From an uncultured Lachnospiraceae bacterium (lineage in GTDB: Bacteria; Bacillota; Clostridia; Lachnospirales; Lachnospiraceae), in the NCBI GenBank assembly GCA_905235845.1, contig CAJONG010000006.1, positions 1 through 40,546 of the forward strand: a stretch of 40,546 nt of DNA. Reading direction: 5' to 3'. The position numbers were made by a program, and so were the translations under genes. Every line of letters begins with the position of its first letter. The first letter of the stretch is position 1. The notes beneath the pieces were generated by a model. That model did no database searches, had not been told where the DNA came from, and worked only from the letters and a program-made list of their open reading frames with translations. Below are positions 26,776 through 35,573 of the stretch, in pieces.

Positions 26776-28512
26776 ATGAAGAAGATCATTCCGGCGGTCG
26801 TGGCGATCGTCCTGATTATCATAATACTTGGAGTAGCAGGAGGTGAAGTCTTTTTTACAAGGTTCGGCTACAGCTCTGAGCACAGGGATCTTAAAGAATA
26901 TTACGGACTTAACGGGGATAGTGAAGTGGCGGTAGTCCTTAAGGATGACATCATAGATATCAAAGGAAGGCTGATAGAGGGAGTATGCTACCTGTCCTAT
27001 GAAGATGTATGCTCGCTTTTGACAGACCGCTTCTATGTGGATGACAATGACGGACTGCTCATATATACTACCGCAACCGCTCTTAAGATAAGCGAGATAG
27101 GAGATAGCGGATATTATGCCGATGCGCAGATCATACCGGGAGCTGATCCGACTTCTTATGAGATAGGCGGAGAGTATACACAGACACAATATCCCGTCAG
27201 TGTATATAAGGATGATACGCTGTATATCGCGCTTGATTATGTTAAGGACTATGCGGACTTCTCTTATGAGCTCTACACATCGCCTGCACGTATACACCTA
27301 AGGACCGAGTGGGGAAGCAGGAAGGTTGCCGAGGTGAAGAAGAAGAGCGCGGTCAGGTATCAGGGAGGAGTTAAGAGCGATATCCTTAAGGATGTAAGCA
27401 AGGGAGAAGAGCTTACCGTCATAGAAGAGCTTGAGAACTGGGATAAGGTCATGACCTCGGATGCCATCATAGGCTACATAGAGAAGAAGCATCTGACGGA
27501 TATAAGAGATGAGAGTGAGGATGCTGTTCATACGAAGGCGGAGGATGAGTACACATCCATTAAGAAGGATTACACCATCAATATGGCGTGGCATGCCATA
27601 TATGCCACAAGCGGCAATGATACCTTCGATGAATACGTGAACGGAACGGGGACTATGAGTATCATTGCGCCCACATGGTTCACCGTAAGTGACAATAACG
27701 GCAGCTATCGCAGCTTCGCAAGAGCAGACTATGTTAAGAAGGCCCATGAGCGCAATATGGAGGTCTGGGCGGTGCTTGACAATATCAGCATAAGCGATGT
27801 GAGCACATATGAGATCATGTCATATATAGGTAAGAGGCAGAGGCTTATAGACAGTCTCATGGCGGATGTTAAGGAGTATGATATAGACGGTATCAATCTT
27901 GACTTTGAGCTCATACCGTCGGAAGCCGTACCTCATTATGTCGAGTTCATAAGGGAGCTGTCCGTTGCATGCAGAAGAGAAGGAATAGTCCTCTCCGTAG
28001 ACAATTATCCGCCTCAGGGGGGAAGTAACTACGGTCTTAAGGAGCAGGGTATCTGTGTTGATTATGTGATACTCATGTCATATGATGAATATTGGGGCAG
28101 CGGCGGAGTTGCGGGAAGCGTGGCTTCTATAGGCTTCGTGGAGCAGTCCATAGAGCTTACCGAGAATTATGTGCCTTCCGAGAAGATCATCAACGCCATT
28201 CCCTTCTATACAAGAGTATGGAAGACTAAGGGAAGTGATGTTACAAGTGATGCCATAGGCATGGTGCAGGCAGCCGAGTTCATATCCAAGAACGGTATAC
28301 AGACAGTCTGGGATGAGGAAGCATGCCAGAACTACGGTGAGAAAGAGATGGGCGGCACGCTCTATCAGGTATGGCTTGAGGATGAGGATTCCATAAGCAC
28401 CAAGCTTAATATAATGAAGAAACATGATGTTGCAGGTGTGGCCGAATGGCAGCTTGGCATGGAGGATAAGGCGATCTGGAGCACCATTGACAAATACGTG
28501 AAGAATAATTGA
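26776..28512 (+). CDS. SH3-like domain plus glycoside hydrolase family 18 protein (YaaH/spore-peptidoglycan-hydrolase-like)
   Basis: N-terminal TM, SH3b-like segment, YDIDGINLDFELIPSEAVPHYVEFIREL catalytic DxxDxD/E-type motif. Confidence 0.85.
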   Translation: MKKIIPAVVAIVLIIIILGVAGGEVFFTRFGYSSEHRDLKEYYGLNGDSEVAVVLKDDIIDIKGRLIEGVCYLSYEDVCSLLTDRFYVDDNDGLLIYTTATALKISEIGDSGYYADAQIIPGADPTSYEIGGEYTQTQYPVSVYKDDTLYIALDYVKDYADFSYELYTSPARIHLRTEWGSRKVAEVKKKSAVRYQGGVKSDILKDVSKGEELTVIEELENWDKVMTSDAIIGYIEKKHLTDIRDESEDAVHTKAEDEYTSIKKDYTINMAWHAIYATSGNDTFDEYVNGTGTMSIIAPTWFTVSDNNGSYRSFARADYVKKAHERNMEVWAVLDNISISDVSTYEIMSYIGKRQRLIDSLMADVKEYDIDGINLDFELIPSEAVPHYVEFIRELSVACRREGIVLSVDNYPPQGGSNYGLKEQGICVDYVILMSYDEYWGSGGVAGSVASIGFVEQSIELTENYVPSEKIINAIPFYTRVWKTKGSDVTSDAIGMVQAAEFISKNGIQTVWDEEACQNYGEKEMGGTLYQVWLEDEDSISTKLNIMKKHDVAGVAEWQLGMEDKAIWSTIDKYVKNN

Positions 28513-28532
28513 TAAATATAACGGAGAATGAT

Positions 28533-29510
28533 ATGAAGTGGACCCGTATAAGGATCAAGACTACAACCGAAGCGGAGGATATCCTGATAAGCGATCTGTA
28601 CGATATCGGGCTTGAAGGAGCACAGATAGAGGATAAGATACCGTTGACACCGCTTGAGAAGGAGCAGATGTTCGTGGATATACTTCCAGAGAGCGAGCCT
28701 GACGACGGAGTAGCCTATCTGTCCTTTTTCATAGAAGAGGATTCTGAGCTTAACAGGGATATAGATGGGACTCTTGACAGGATACATGAGATCATTAAGG
28801 ATGCAGATGCATATATCGATGTGGGTGATGGGACCGTCACCGTTGATGAGACCGAGGATCTTGACTGGATCAATAACTGGAAGAAGTACTTCCATCAGTT
28901 CTATATAGACGATCTTCTGGTGATACCTTCATGGGAGGATGTGAAGAGCGAGGATTCGGGGAGGAAGATACTGCATATAGATCCGGGCACGGCTTTCGGA
29001 ACGGGAATGCATGAGACCACGAAGCTTTGCATAAGAGCCATGAAGAAGTATCTTAAGGCCGGAGATAAGGTACTGGATGTGGGCACCGGAAGCGGTATCC
29101 TCTCTATACTTTCCGTTATGTACGGTGCCGGATATGCACTCGGAACGGATCTTGATCCCTGCACCGTAGAGGCCGTAAGAGAGAATAAGGAGTCTAACGG
29201 TATATCGGATGAGAGCTTTGAGCTCATCATAGGTAATATAATAGATGATGCCAAGGTACAGGAGGAAGTGCGCTTACGTCTGGGAGATGAGGGAGCGGAT
29301 ATAGTCATGGCCAATATACTTGCTCCGGTACTCATAGCCCTGTCACCCATAATCCCTTCTTATATGAAGAAGGGAGCTGTACTTATAACCTCCGGTATCA
29401 TAGATGGCAAAGAAGAGGATGTGGCTGATGCATTCAGGGCAGCAGGTCTTGAGGTGGTCGATATAAGTACCGAGGGCGAATGGAAGAGTGTGGTCGCCGT
29501 TAAGGGATAG
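28533..29510 (+). CDS. prmA: Ribosomal protein L11 methyltransferase
   Basis: MKWTRIRIKTTTEAEDILISDLYDIGLEGAQIED; DPGTAFGTGMHETT; VLDVGTGSGILSI; NILAPVLI. Confidence 0.92.
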   Translation: MKWTRIRIKTTTEAEDILISDLYDIGLEGAQIEDKIPLTPLEKEQMFVDILPESEPDDGVAYLSFFIEEDSELNRDIDGTLDRIHEIIKDADAYIDVGDGTVTVDETEDLDWINNWKKYFHQFYIDDLLVIPSWEDVKSEDSGRKILHIDPGTAFGTGMHETTKLCIRAMKKYLKAGDKVLDVGTGSGILSILSVMYGAGYALGTDLDPCTVEAVRENKESNGISDESFELIIGNIIDDAKVQEEVRLRLGDEGADIVMANILAPVLIALSPIIPSYMKKGAVLITSGIIDGKEEDVADAFRAAGLEVVDISTEGEWKSVVAVKG

Positions 29511-29530
29511 AGGAGCGGTATAGCTGTAAG

Positions 29531-30292
29531 ATGGATCATGAGAGTCATTTGAGTCATTTTTTCGTCCCACCGATGAACATCACGGATAAGAAAGTAGTCA
29601 TCACGGGAGAGGATGTCAATCATATAAAAAATGTTCTTCGTATGAAGGTGGGAGATGAGATATCCGTAAGCAACGGGACGGATGATAAGGAATATCGTTG
29701 CGGCATAGTAAGCATTGGCGATACCGTGGAATGCGAGCTCAGATTCATTAAGGAAGAGGGAGTCGAGCTGCCGTTAAAGGTATATCTTTTCCAGGGGCTT
29801 GCCAAGGGCGATAAGTTCGAGACGGTGATACAGAAAGCCGTAGAGCTGGGCGTATGCGAGATCATACCCGTATCCATGGCAAGATGTGTGGTTAAGCTAG
29901 ATCCTAAGAAGGCCGGATCAAGGGTTGCAAGATACAGAGGGATAGCCACAGCAGCAGCCAAGCAGAGCAAGCGTGCCATCATACCGGATGTAAGGGATGT
30001 GCTTGACATGAAGGAGGCTGTAAGGTATGCGGCTATGCTTGATAAGCTCATAGTACCCTATGAGATGAAGGCCGGGGAGGATTTCTCACATACAAGAGAA
30101 GCGATGGAAAGCATTAAGAATGCCGGCTCGGTGGGTATATTCATAGGACCCGAGGGGGGATTTGACGATGAAGAGATAGCGATGCTTAAGGAAGCGGGAG
30201 CGGATACCGTATCCTTAGGCAGAAGGATACTTCGTACGGAGACCGCAGGCATGGTGGTGCTGTCATGGCTTGACTACCTGCTTGAGAGTTAA
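29531..30292 (+). CDS. rsmE: 16S rRNA (uracil1498-N3)-methyltransferase
   Basis: HIKNVLRMKVGDEI; IGPEGGFDDEEIAMLKEAGADTVSLGRRILRTETA. Confidence 0.92.
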   Translation: MDHESHLSHFFVPPMNITDKKVVITGEDVNHIKNVLRMKVGDEISVSNGTDDKEYRCGIVSIGDTVECELRFIKEEGVELPLKVYLFQGLAKGDKFETVIQKAVELGVCEIIPVSMARCVVKLDPKKAGSRVARYRGIATAAAKQSKRAIIPDVRDVLDMKEAVRYAAMLDKLIVPYEMKAGEDFSHTREAMESIKNAGSVGIFIGPEGGFDDEEIAMLKEAGADTVSLGRRILRTETAGMVVLSWLDYLLES

Positions 30293-30311
30293 ATCAGATC
30301 GGAGAATGATG

Positions 30312-31466
30312 ATGGAGATATATCTGGATAACTCTGCGACCACAAGGGCATACCCCGAAGTGGTTGACATAATACGAAAAACAATGCTGGAGGACTACGG
30401 TAACCCCAGCAGTATGCATATGAAGGGCGTTGATGCGGAAAAGTACGTCAGGACTGCGAAGGAACTGATAGCGGATACGCTTAAGTGTAAGCCGGATAAT
30501 ATACTTTTTACCTCCGGTGGAACGGAATCGGATAATACGGCTTTAATAGGAGCGGCATCTGCAGCCGCAAGGCGGGGCAAGCATATCATCACGACCCAGA
30601 TAGAGCATCCGGCGGTACTTGAGACCTGCGAGTATCTGAGTAAGCAAGGATATGAGATAACCTATCTGCCTGTTGACGGTGAGGGCAGATTAAGACTTGA
30701 TAAGCTTAGAGAAGCCCTAAGGGATGATACGATAATCCTCTCTGTGATGCATACCAATAATGAGATAGGAGCCCTTCAGCCCATAGAGGAGATCGGGCAG
30801 ATATTACGGGAAGTCAATCCCGATACGCTTTTCCATGTGGATGCCGTACAGGGCTACGGTAAGTACAATATCATTCCAAAGAAGTGCGGTATAGACCTCA
30901 TGTCTGTAAGCGGACATAAGCTTCACGGGCCTAAGGGTGTGGGCTTCTTATATATGAGTGACAGGGTAAGGCTAAGACCTGTGATATTCGGAGGAGGACA
31001 GCAGAAGGGACTTCGCTCCGGTACTGAGAATGTGCCCGGCATAGCGGGTATGGGAGAAGCCATACGTATCACATATGAGCACATAGATGAGGATGTTGAC
31101 AGACTTAGAGAGCTTAAGGAATATGCCGTCGGAAGACTTAAGCAGATGGACGATATCATTATCAATGGATATAATAACGGAGTTTCGGCACCTCATATAA
31201 TAAGCATATCCATTAAGGATGTCAGGGCAGAGGTGATGCTTCATGCATTAGAGGCAAGAGGAGTATATGTAAGCTCCGGAAGCGCATGTGCATCCAATAA
31301 GCCTGCCATATCGGCCACACTTAAGGCGATAGGACTTGATAAGAGCCTGCTTGACTCGACCATAAGGCTCAGTATGTCCGTGTATACCACAAGGGAAGAG
31401 ATGGAATATGCCTTAGACAGTATTGAGGAAGAAACAGGTAAGCTTAGAAGGTTTGTCAGAAGATAG
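30312..31466 (+). CDS. Cysteine desulfurase (NifS/IscS family)
   Basis: MEIYLDNSATTRAYPEV; TSGGTESDN; SVSGHKLHGPKGVGFLY; SSGSACAS. Confidence 0.93.
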   Translation: MEIYLDNSATTRAYPEVVDIIRKTMLEDYGNPSSMHMKGVDAEKYVRTAKELIADTLKCKPDNILFTSGGTESDNTALIGAASAAARRGKHIITTQIEHPAVLETCEYLSKQGYEITYLPVDGEGRLRLDKLREALRDDTIILSVMHTNNEIGALQPIEEIGQILREVNPDTLFHVDAVQGYGKYNIIPKKCGIDLMSVSGHKLHGPKGVGFLYMSDRVRLRPVIFGGGQQKGLRSGTENVPGIAGMGEAIRITYEHIDEDVDRLRELKEYAVGRLKQMDDIIINGYNNGVSAPHIISISIKDVRAEVMLHALEARGVYVSSGSACASNKPAISATLKAIGLDKSLLDSTIRLSMSVYTTREEMEYALDSIEEETGKLRRFVRR

Positions 31467-31487
31467 ACGGATCGGATGGGACGGATA

Positions 31488-32684
31488 ATGGAATTTAAAT
31501 CTTTTTTGATCAAATACGGAGAGATAGGAGTTAAGGGTAAGAACAGGTATCTCTTCGAGAACGCCCTTATGCAGCAGATCAAGTATGCTCTTAAGAGGTG
31601 TGACGGGGAATTTGCCGTGCATAAGGCCGAGGGAAGAGTATATGTGGATGCCTTGAGTGACTTTGACTATGATGAGGTGACGGATAATCTTAAGACGGTA
31701 TTCGGTATAAGCGGGATATGTCCCATGACCTTTGCCAATGACGAGGGCTTTGATAAGCTTAAGGAATTCGTGGTAGCATATATGAAGAAGGTGTATCCCG
31801 ATGTAAAGGAGGGAACGACATTCAAGGTATATGCCAGACGTTCCAATAAGAGATATCCGCTTGACAGCATGGAATTGAATGCTAAGCTTGGCGAAGCCAT
31901 ACTTGAAGCTGTTCCCGCGCTTAAGGTGGATGTGCATGCTCCGGATATAACCCTATATGTGGAGGTTCGTGAGAAGATATATGTATATTCCAGGATAATC
32001 CCCGGTCCCGGCGGTATGCCCGTGGGAACGGGAGGTAAGGCGATGCTTCTGTTATCGGGAGGTATTGATTCGCCCGTGGCAGGATATATGATAGCCAAGA
32101 GAGGCGTGAAGATAGATGCGGTGTATTTTCATGCGCCGCCGTACACATCGGAGAGAGCGAAGCAGAAGGTGGTGGACCTTGCAAGGAAGGTATCAAGGTA
32201 TGCGGGTCCGGTATATCTGCATGTAGTGAACTTCACGGATATTCAGCTTGCCATATACGATAAGTGTCCGCAGGATGAACTGACCATCATAATGCGCAGA
32301 TACATGATGAGGATAGCGGAGACAATAGCTAAGGAGACAGGGTGCTTAGGGCTTATCACGGGTGAGAGCATAGGACAGGTCGCAAGTCAGACCCTTGCTT
32401 CCCTTGCAGTTACCAATGAGGTATGTACACTGCCCGTATTCAGACCGTGCATCGGCATGGATAAGCTGGAGATAGTGGACATATCAGAGAGGATAGATAC
32501 ATATGAGACTTCCATCCTTCCTTATGAGGACTGCTGTACGATATTCGTAGCCAAGCATCCGGTGACCAAGCCGAGTGCTGAGATAATAAGAAAGCATGAG
32601 CACAATCTCGATGAGGTTATAGACGGGCTTGTGGAGACTGCTCTTAAGACAAGGGAGACTATCGTGGTAAGCGTGGATAAATAA
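31488..32684 (+). CDS. thiI: tRNA 4-thiouridine synthase ThiI
   Basis: FLIKYGEIGVKGKNRYLFE; THUMP; LLSGGIDSPVAGYMIAKRGVKIDAVYFHAPPYTS. Confidence 0.94.
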   Translation: MEFKSFLIKYGEIGVKGKNRYLFENALMQQIKYALKRCDGEFAVHKAEGRVYVDALSDFDYDEVTDNLKTVFGISGICPMTFANDEGFDKLKEFVVAYMKKVYPDVKEGTTFKVYARRSNKRYPLDSMELNAKLGEAILEAVPALKVDVHAPDITLYVEVREKIYVYSRIIPGPGGMPVGTGGKAMLLLSGGIDSPVAGYMIAKRGVKIDAVYFHAPPYTSERAKQKVVDLARKVSRYAGPVYLHVVNFTDIQLAIYDKCPQDELTIIMRRYMMRIAETIAKETGCLGLITGESIGQVASQTLASLAVTNEVCTLPVFRPCIGMDKLEIVDISERIDTYETSILPYEDCCTIFVAKHPVTKPSAEIIRKHEHNLDEVIDGLVETALKTRETIVVSVDK

Positions 32685-32685
32685 A

Positions 32686-32710
32686 AAGGAGCAGGTATAA
32701 CCTGCTCCTT
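32686..32710. terminator. Bidirectional terminator between thiI and HPr-like gene
   Basis: AAGGAGCAGG-tataa-CCTGCTCCTT. Confidence 0.8.
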
Positions 32711-32730
32711 CACAGTATACGTGTCGGTTA

Positions 32731-32961
32731 TCAAACCATATAGGGCTTAAGCACGTCCAGAACAGAATCAAGATTGTCTTCTGCATGGATGTTAAGATCA
32801 ATGGGCTTGGAAAGATCCAGGCTGAAAATACCCATAATGGATTTAGCGTCGATTACGTATCTTCCTGAAACAAGATCGAAGTCATAATCAAACTTAGTGA
32901 TGTCATTAACGAATGACTTAACCTTATCGATCGAGTTAAGTGAAATCTGTACTGTCTTCAT
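32731..32961 (-). CDS. HPr-family protein lacking the His15 site (Crh-like)
   Basis: MKTVQISLNSIDKVKSFVNDITKFDYDFDLVSGRYVIDAKSIMGIFSLDLSKPI; retains the AKSIMG Ser46-type region. Confidence 0.8.
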   Translation of the reverse strand: MKTVQISLNSIDKVKSFVNDITKFDYDFDLVSGRYVIDAKSIMGIFSLDLSKPIDLNIHAEDNLDSVLDVLKPYMV

Positions 32962-33062
32962 AAGTGAATACCTCCTTAACGCTTCATACCTTCGCTTACT
33001 ATAGTAAATTGCACCGAGACAAAAGTCAACCAGAAAAACAGACAAAAATATCGGAGAAAAAG

Positions 33063-34421
33063 ATGAAAACTGTGGCATTCCACAATCTTGGCTGTAAGGT
33101 CAATTCCTATGAAATGGAAGTTATGCAACAAAAATTCAAGGAATCCGGCTATATCATTGTGCCATTTGACACCGTTGCCGACATATATGTCATAAATACC
33201 TGTACCGTTACGGCCATAGCGGACCGTAAGTCAAGGCAGATGCTCCATAAGGCCAAAAAGACCAATCCGGATGCTGTTGTTGTGGCAGCAGGATGCTATG
33301 CGCAGACGGACACGGATCATGCGGCGCAGGATACGTCCGTGGATATGGTCATCGGCAATAACAGAAAGGCGGAGATAGTAAAGCTTATCGAGGAATATCT
33401 GGACGACAGACATAAGAGAGTCATAGTGGATGATCTTAACAGTCCATGTGCGTATGAAGAGGCCGGGATAGAATATTCCTGCGAAAGGACCAGAGTGGAT
33501 ATCAAGATACAGGATGGCTGCGATCAGTTCTGTACATACTGTATCATACCCAAGGCAAGAGGCAGGGTCAGATCAAGAGATGCAGGTCAGGTCGTAAGGG
33601 AGATAGAGAGGCTTTCGGAAGCCGGATTTAAAGAGGTCGTTCTTACAGGGATACATCTAAGCTCATACGGACTTGATCTTCATAAGGATGAAAAAGGCAG
33701 GGCGATCCCGTATAACATGGCGGCCTCGGACAGAGACTATACCAATGAAGATCTTATAGATATCATAGATGCGGTATCGCGCATAGAGGGGATCAAGCGT
33801 ATAAGGTTAGGGTCGTTAGAGCCAAGAGTGATTACCAAGGATTTCCTTAATGCGATAAGCAGAGAACCCAAGATATGTCCGCATTTTCACTTAAGCCTTC
33901 AGAGCGGCTGCGATTCCACTCTTAAGAGGATGAACAGAAGATATACCACGGATGAGTACTACGATAAGGTAAGTCTTATAAGAGAATACTTCGATCTTCC
34001 TGCGATAACCACCGATATCATAGTGGGATTCCCGGGTGAGGACGATGAAGAATTCGCTGCCACGGTGGAATACGTAAGGAAGGTGGGCTTCTATGAGACG
34101 CATGTGTTCAAGTACTCACGCAGAAAGGGAACAATAGCGGCGGATATGCCCGACCAGAATACCGAGAGAGTCAAGGCATTAAGAAGTGATGTGCTGCTTA
34201 AGCTGTGCGATGAGAACAGACTTAAGTATAAAAAAGCCCACATCGGCAGAGAATGCGATATCCTCATAGAAGAAGAGAAGACGGTGGGCGGCAGACTCAT
34301 GGCTGTCGGACACACCGCAGACTATATACCTGCGGCGATACCCGTGGCGGATGGTATTAAGAGCGGTGATATCATAAGAGCTGTTGCAGGGGATATATGT
34401 GAGGGATATCTGATCCCTTAA
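33063..34421 (+). CDS. mtaB: tRNA methylthiotransferase MtaB (MiaB family)
   Basis: MKTVAFHNLGCKVNSYEMEVM; QDGCDQFCTYCIIPKARG; GFPGEDDEEF. Confidence 0.93.
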   Translation: MKTVAFHNLGCKVNSYEMEVMQQKFKESGYIIVPFDTVADIYVINTCTVTAIADRKSRQMLHKAKKTNPDAVVVAAGCYAQTDTDHAAQDTSVDMVIGNNRKAEIVKLIEEYLDDRHKRVIVDDLNSPCAYEEAGIEYSCERTRVDIKIQDGCDQFCTYCIIPKARGRVRSRDAGQVVREIERLSEAGFKEVVLTGIHLSSYGLDLHKDEKGRAIPYNMAASDRDYTNEDLIDIIDAVSRIEGIKRIRLGSLEPRVITKDFLNAISREPKICPHFHLSLQSGCDSTLKRMNRRYTTDEYYDKVSLIREYFDLPAITTDIIVGFPGEDDEEFAATVEYVRKVGFYETHVFKYSRRKGTIAADMPDQNTERVKALRSDVLLKLCDENRLKYKKAHIGRECDILIEEEKTVGGRLMAVGHTADYIPAAIPVADGIKSGDIIRAVAGDICEGYLIP

Positions 34422-34467
34422 GGTAAAAGGATAAAAGGATTAGGTAAAAGGTTAGGTAAAAGGATTG
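34421..34467 (+). repeat. Imperfect AGGTAAAAGGAT tandem repeat
   Basis: aggtaaaaggataaaaggattaggtaaaaggttaggtaaaaggatt immediately after mtaB. Confidence 0.8.
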
Positions 34468-34558
34468 GCAAGCATTACTTGAATAATAGCGCATCCTGCG
34501 GTATTATTAAGGTTGGTGGTTTGTATAACGAACATGATTTTATATCATTATTATATGG

Positions 34559-34582
34559 TCATATGATTATGTGATCATATGA
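34559..34582. promoter_or_regulatory. Perfect 9-bp inverted repeat upstream of ireB
   Basis: TCATATGAT-tatgtg-ATCATATGA. Confidence 0.5.
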
Positions 34583-34598
34583 GATCAATGGAGGCAAT

Positions 34599-34862
34599 AT
34601 GCAGGATTTGGGCAATACGCAGTTTTTTAAGGTAGCGGCTGATAAGGAGATAAGCGTCAAGGAGGTGCTTAAGGCTGTTTTCGATGCCATGACGCAGAAG
34701 GGCTATAACCCGGTCAATCAGATAGTCGGTTATATCATGTCCGGAGATCCCACCTACATCACCAGTCACAACGGCGCCAGAAGCATGATCATGAAGGTGG
34801 AGAGAGACGAGCTTGTGGAGGAGCTGCTCAAGGATTACATAGATAATAATAACTGGAGCTAG
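34599..34862 (+). CDS. ireB: IreB family regulatory phosphoprotein (DUF965)
   Basis: VKEVLKAVFDAMTQKGYNPVNQIVGYIMSGDPTYITSHNGARSMI. Confidence 0.93.
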   Translation: MQDLGNTQFFKVAADKEISVKEVLKAVFDAMTQKGYNPVNQIVGYIMSGDPTYITSHNGARSMIMKVERDELVEELLKDYIDNNNWS

Positions 34863-34866
34863 AGCA

Positions 34867-35313
34867 TTGGAAAAAAGAAGGATACTGGGATTGGACTTCG
34901 GCTCGAAGACCTGTGGAGTGGCCGTAAGCGATCCGTTGCTTATCACGGCGCAGAGCCTTACGACCATTAAAAGGGAATCGCCCAATAAGCTTCGAAGGAC
35001 GCTTGCACAGATAGAGGAGATAGTGGTCGAATATAATGTGGGCGAGATCGTGCTGGGTCTTCCCAAGCATATGAACGATGACGAGGGTGAGAGAGTAAAG
35101 CTTACCAAAGAATTCGGTGAGAAGTTGTGCAGAAGAACAGGTCTTAACGTGGTGTACTGGGATGAGAGGCTTACAACTGTATCGGCAGAGCGTATACTAC
35201 AGGAATCCGGAGTACGCAGGGAAAAGCGTAAGGAACATATAGACAGTATAGCTGCAACCTTCATTCTGCAGGGTTATCTGGATCACCTTAAGAATACAGA
35301 GGAGGAAAAATGA
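34867..35313 (+). CDS. ruvX: Putative pre-16S rRNA nuclease / Holliday junction resolvase-like (YqgF)
   Basis: ILGLDFGSKTCGVAVSDPL; VLGLPKHMNDDEG; YWDERLTTVSAERIL; TTG start. Confidence 0.92.
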   Translation: MEKRRILGLDFGSKTCGVAVSDPLLITAQSLTTIKRESPNKLRRTLAQIEEIVVEYNVGEIVLGLPKHMNDDEGERVKLTKEFGEKLCRRTGLNVVYWDERLTTVSAERILQESGVRREKRKEHIDSIAATFILQGYLDHLKNTEEEK

Positions 35314-35573
35314 AGTTGGAGAAGATCACATTCTGTCCCGATGGTGAAGAGCCTGTTGAATTCTTCGTTCTGGAACAGACGAGGATATCGGGAGTTAATT
35401 ATATACTTGTGACGGATTTTGAAGAGGGAGACGGAGAGGCTCTTATCCTTAAGGATATGTCTAAGGATGATGAGCCCGACAGCCTGTATGCCATAGTGGA
35501 TGATGATAATGAGCTTAAGGCAGTAGCGGGGGTTTTTGAGGATCTATTGGAGGACATAAAGTTTGTACAGTGA
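35310..35573 (+). CDS. DUF1292 family protein (YrzB-like)
   Basis: VEFFVLEQTRISGVNYILVTDFEEGDGEALILKD; standard ireB-ruvX-DUF1292 order. Confidence 0.88.
   Translation: MKLEKITFCPDGEEPVEFFVLEQTRISGVNYILVTDFEEGDGEALILKDMSKDDEPDSLYAIVDDDNELKAVAGVFEDLLEDIKFVQ

Noticed and set aside
26503-27297. 264-aa minus-strand ORF overlapping GH18 5' end
   Set aside because: Mostly antisense to the GH18 gene; Ser/Ile/Tyr-rich composition typical of shadow frames.
31413-31937. 174-aa minus-strand ORF opposite thiI
   Set aside because: Antisense shadow with no motif.
34575-35264. 229-aa minus-strand ORF opposite ireB-ruvX
   Set aside because: Antisense shadow of two well-supported conserved genes; no recognisable domain.
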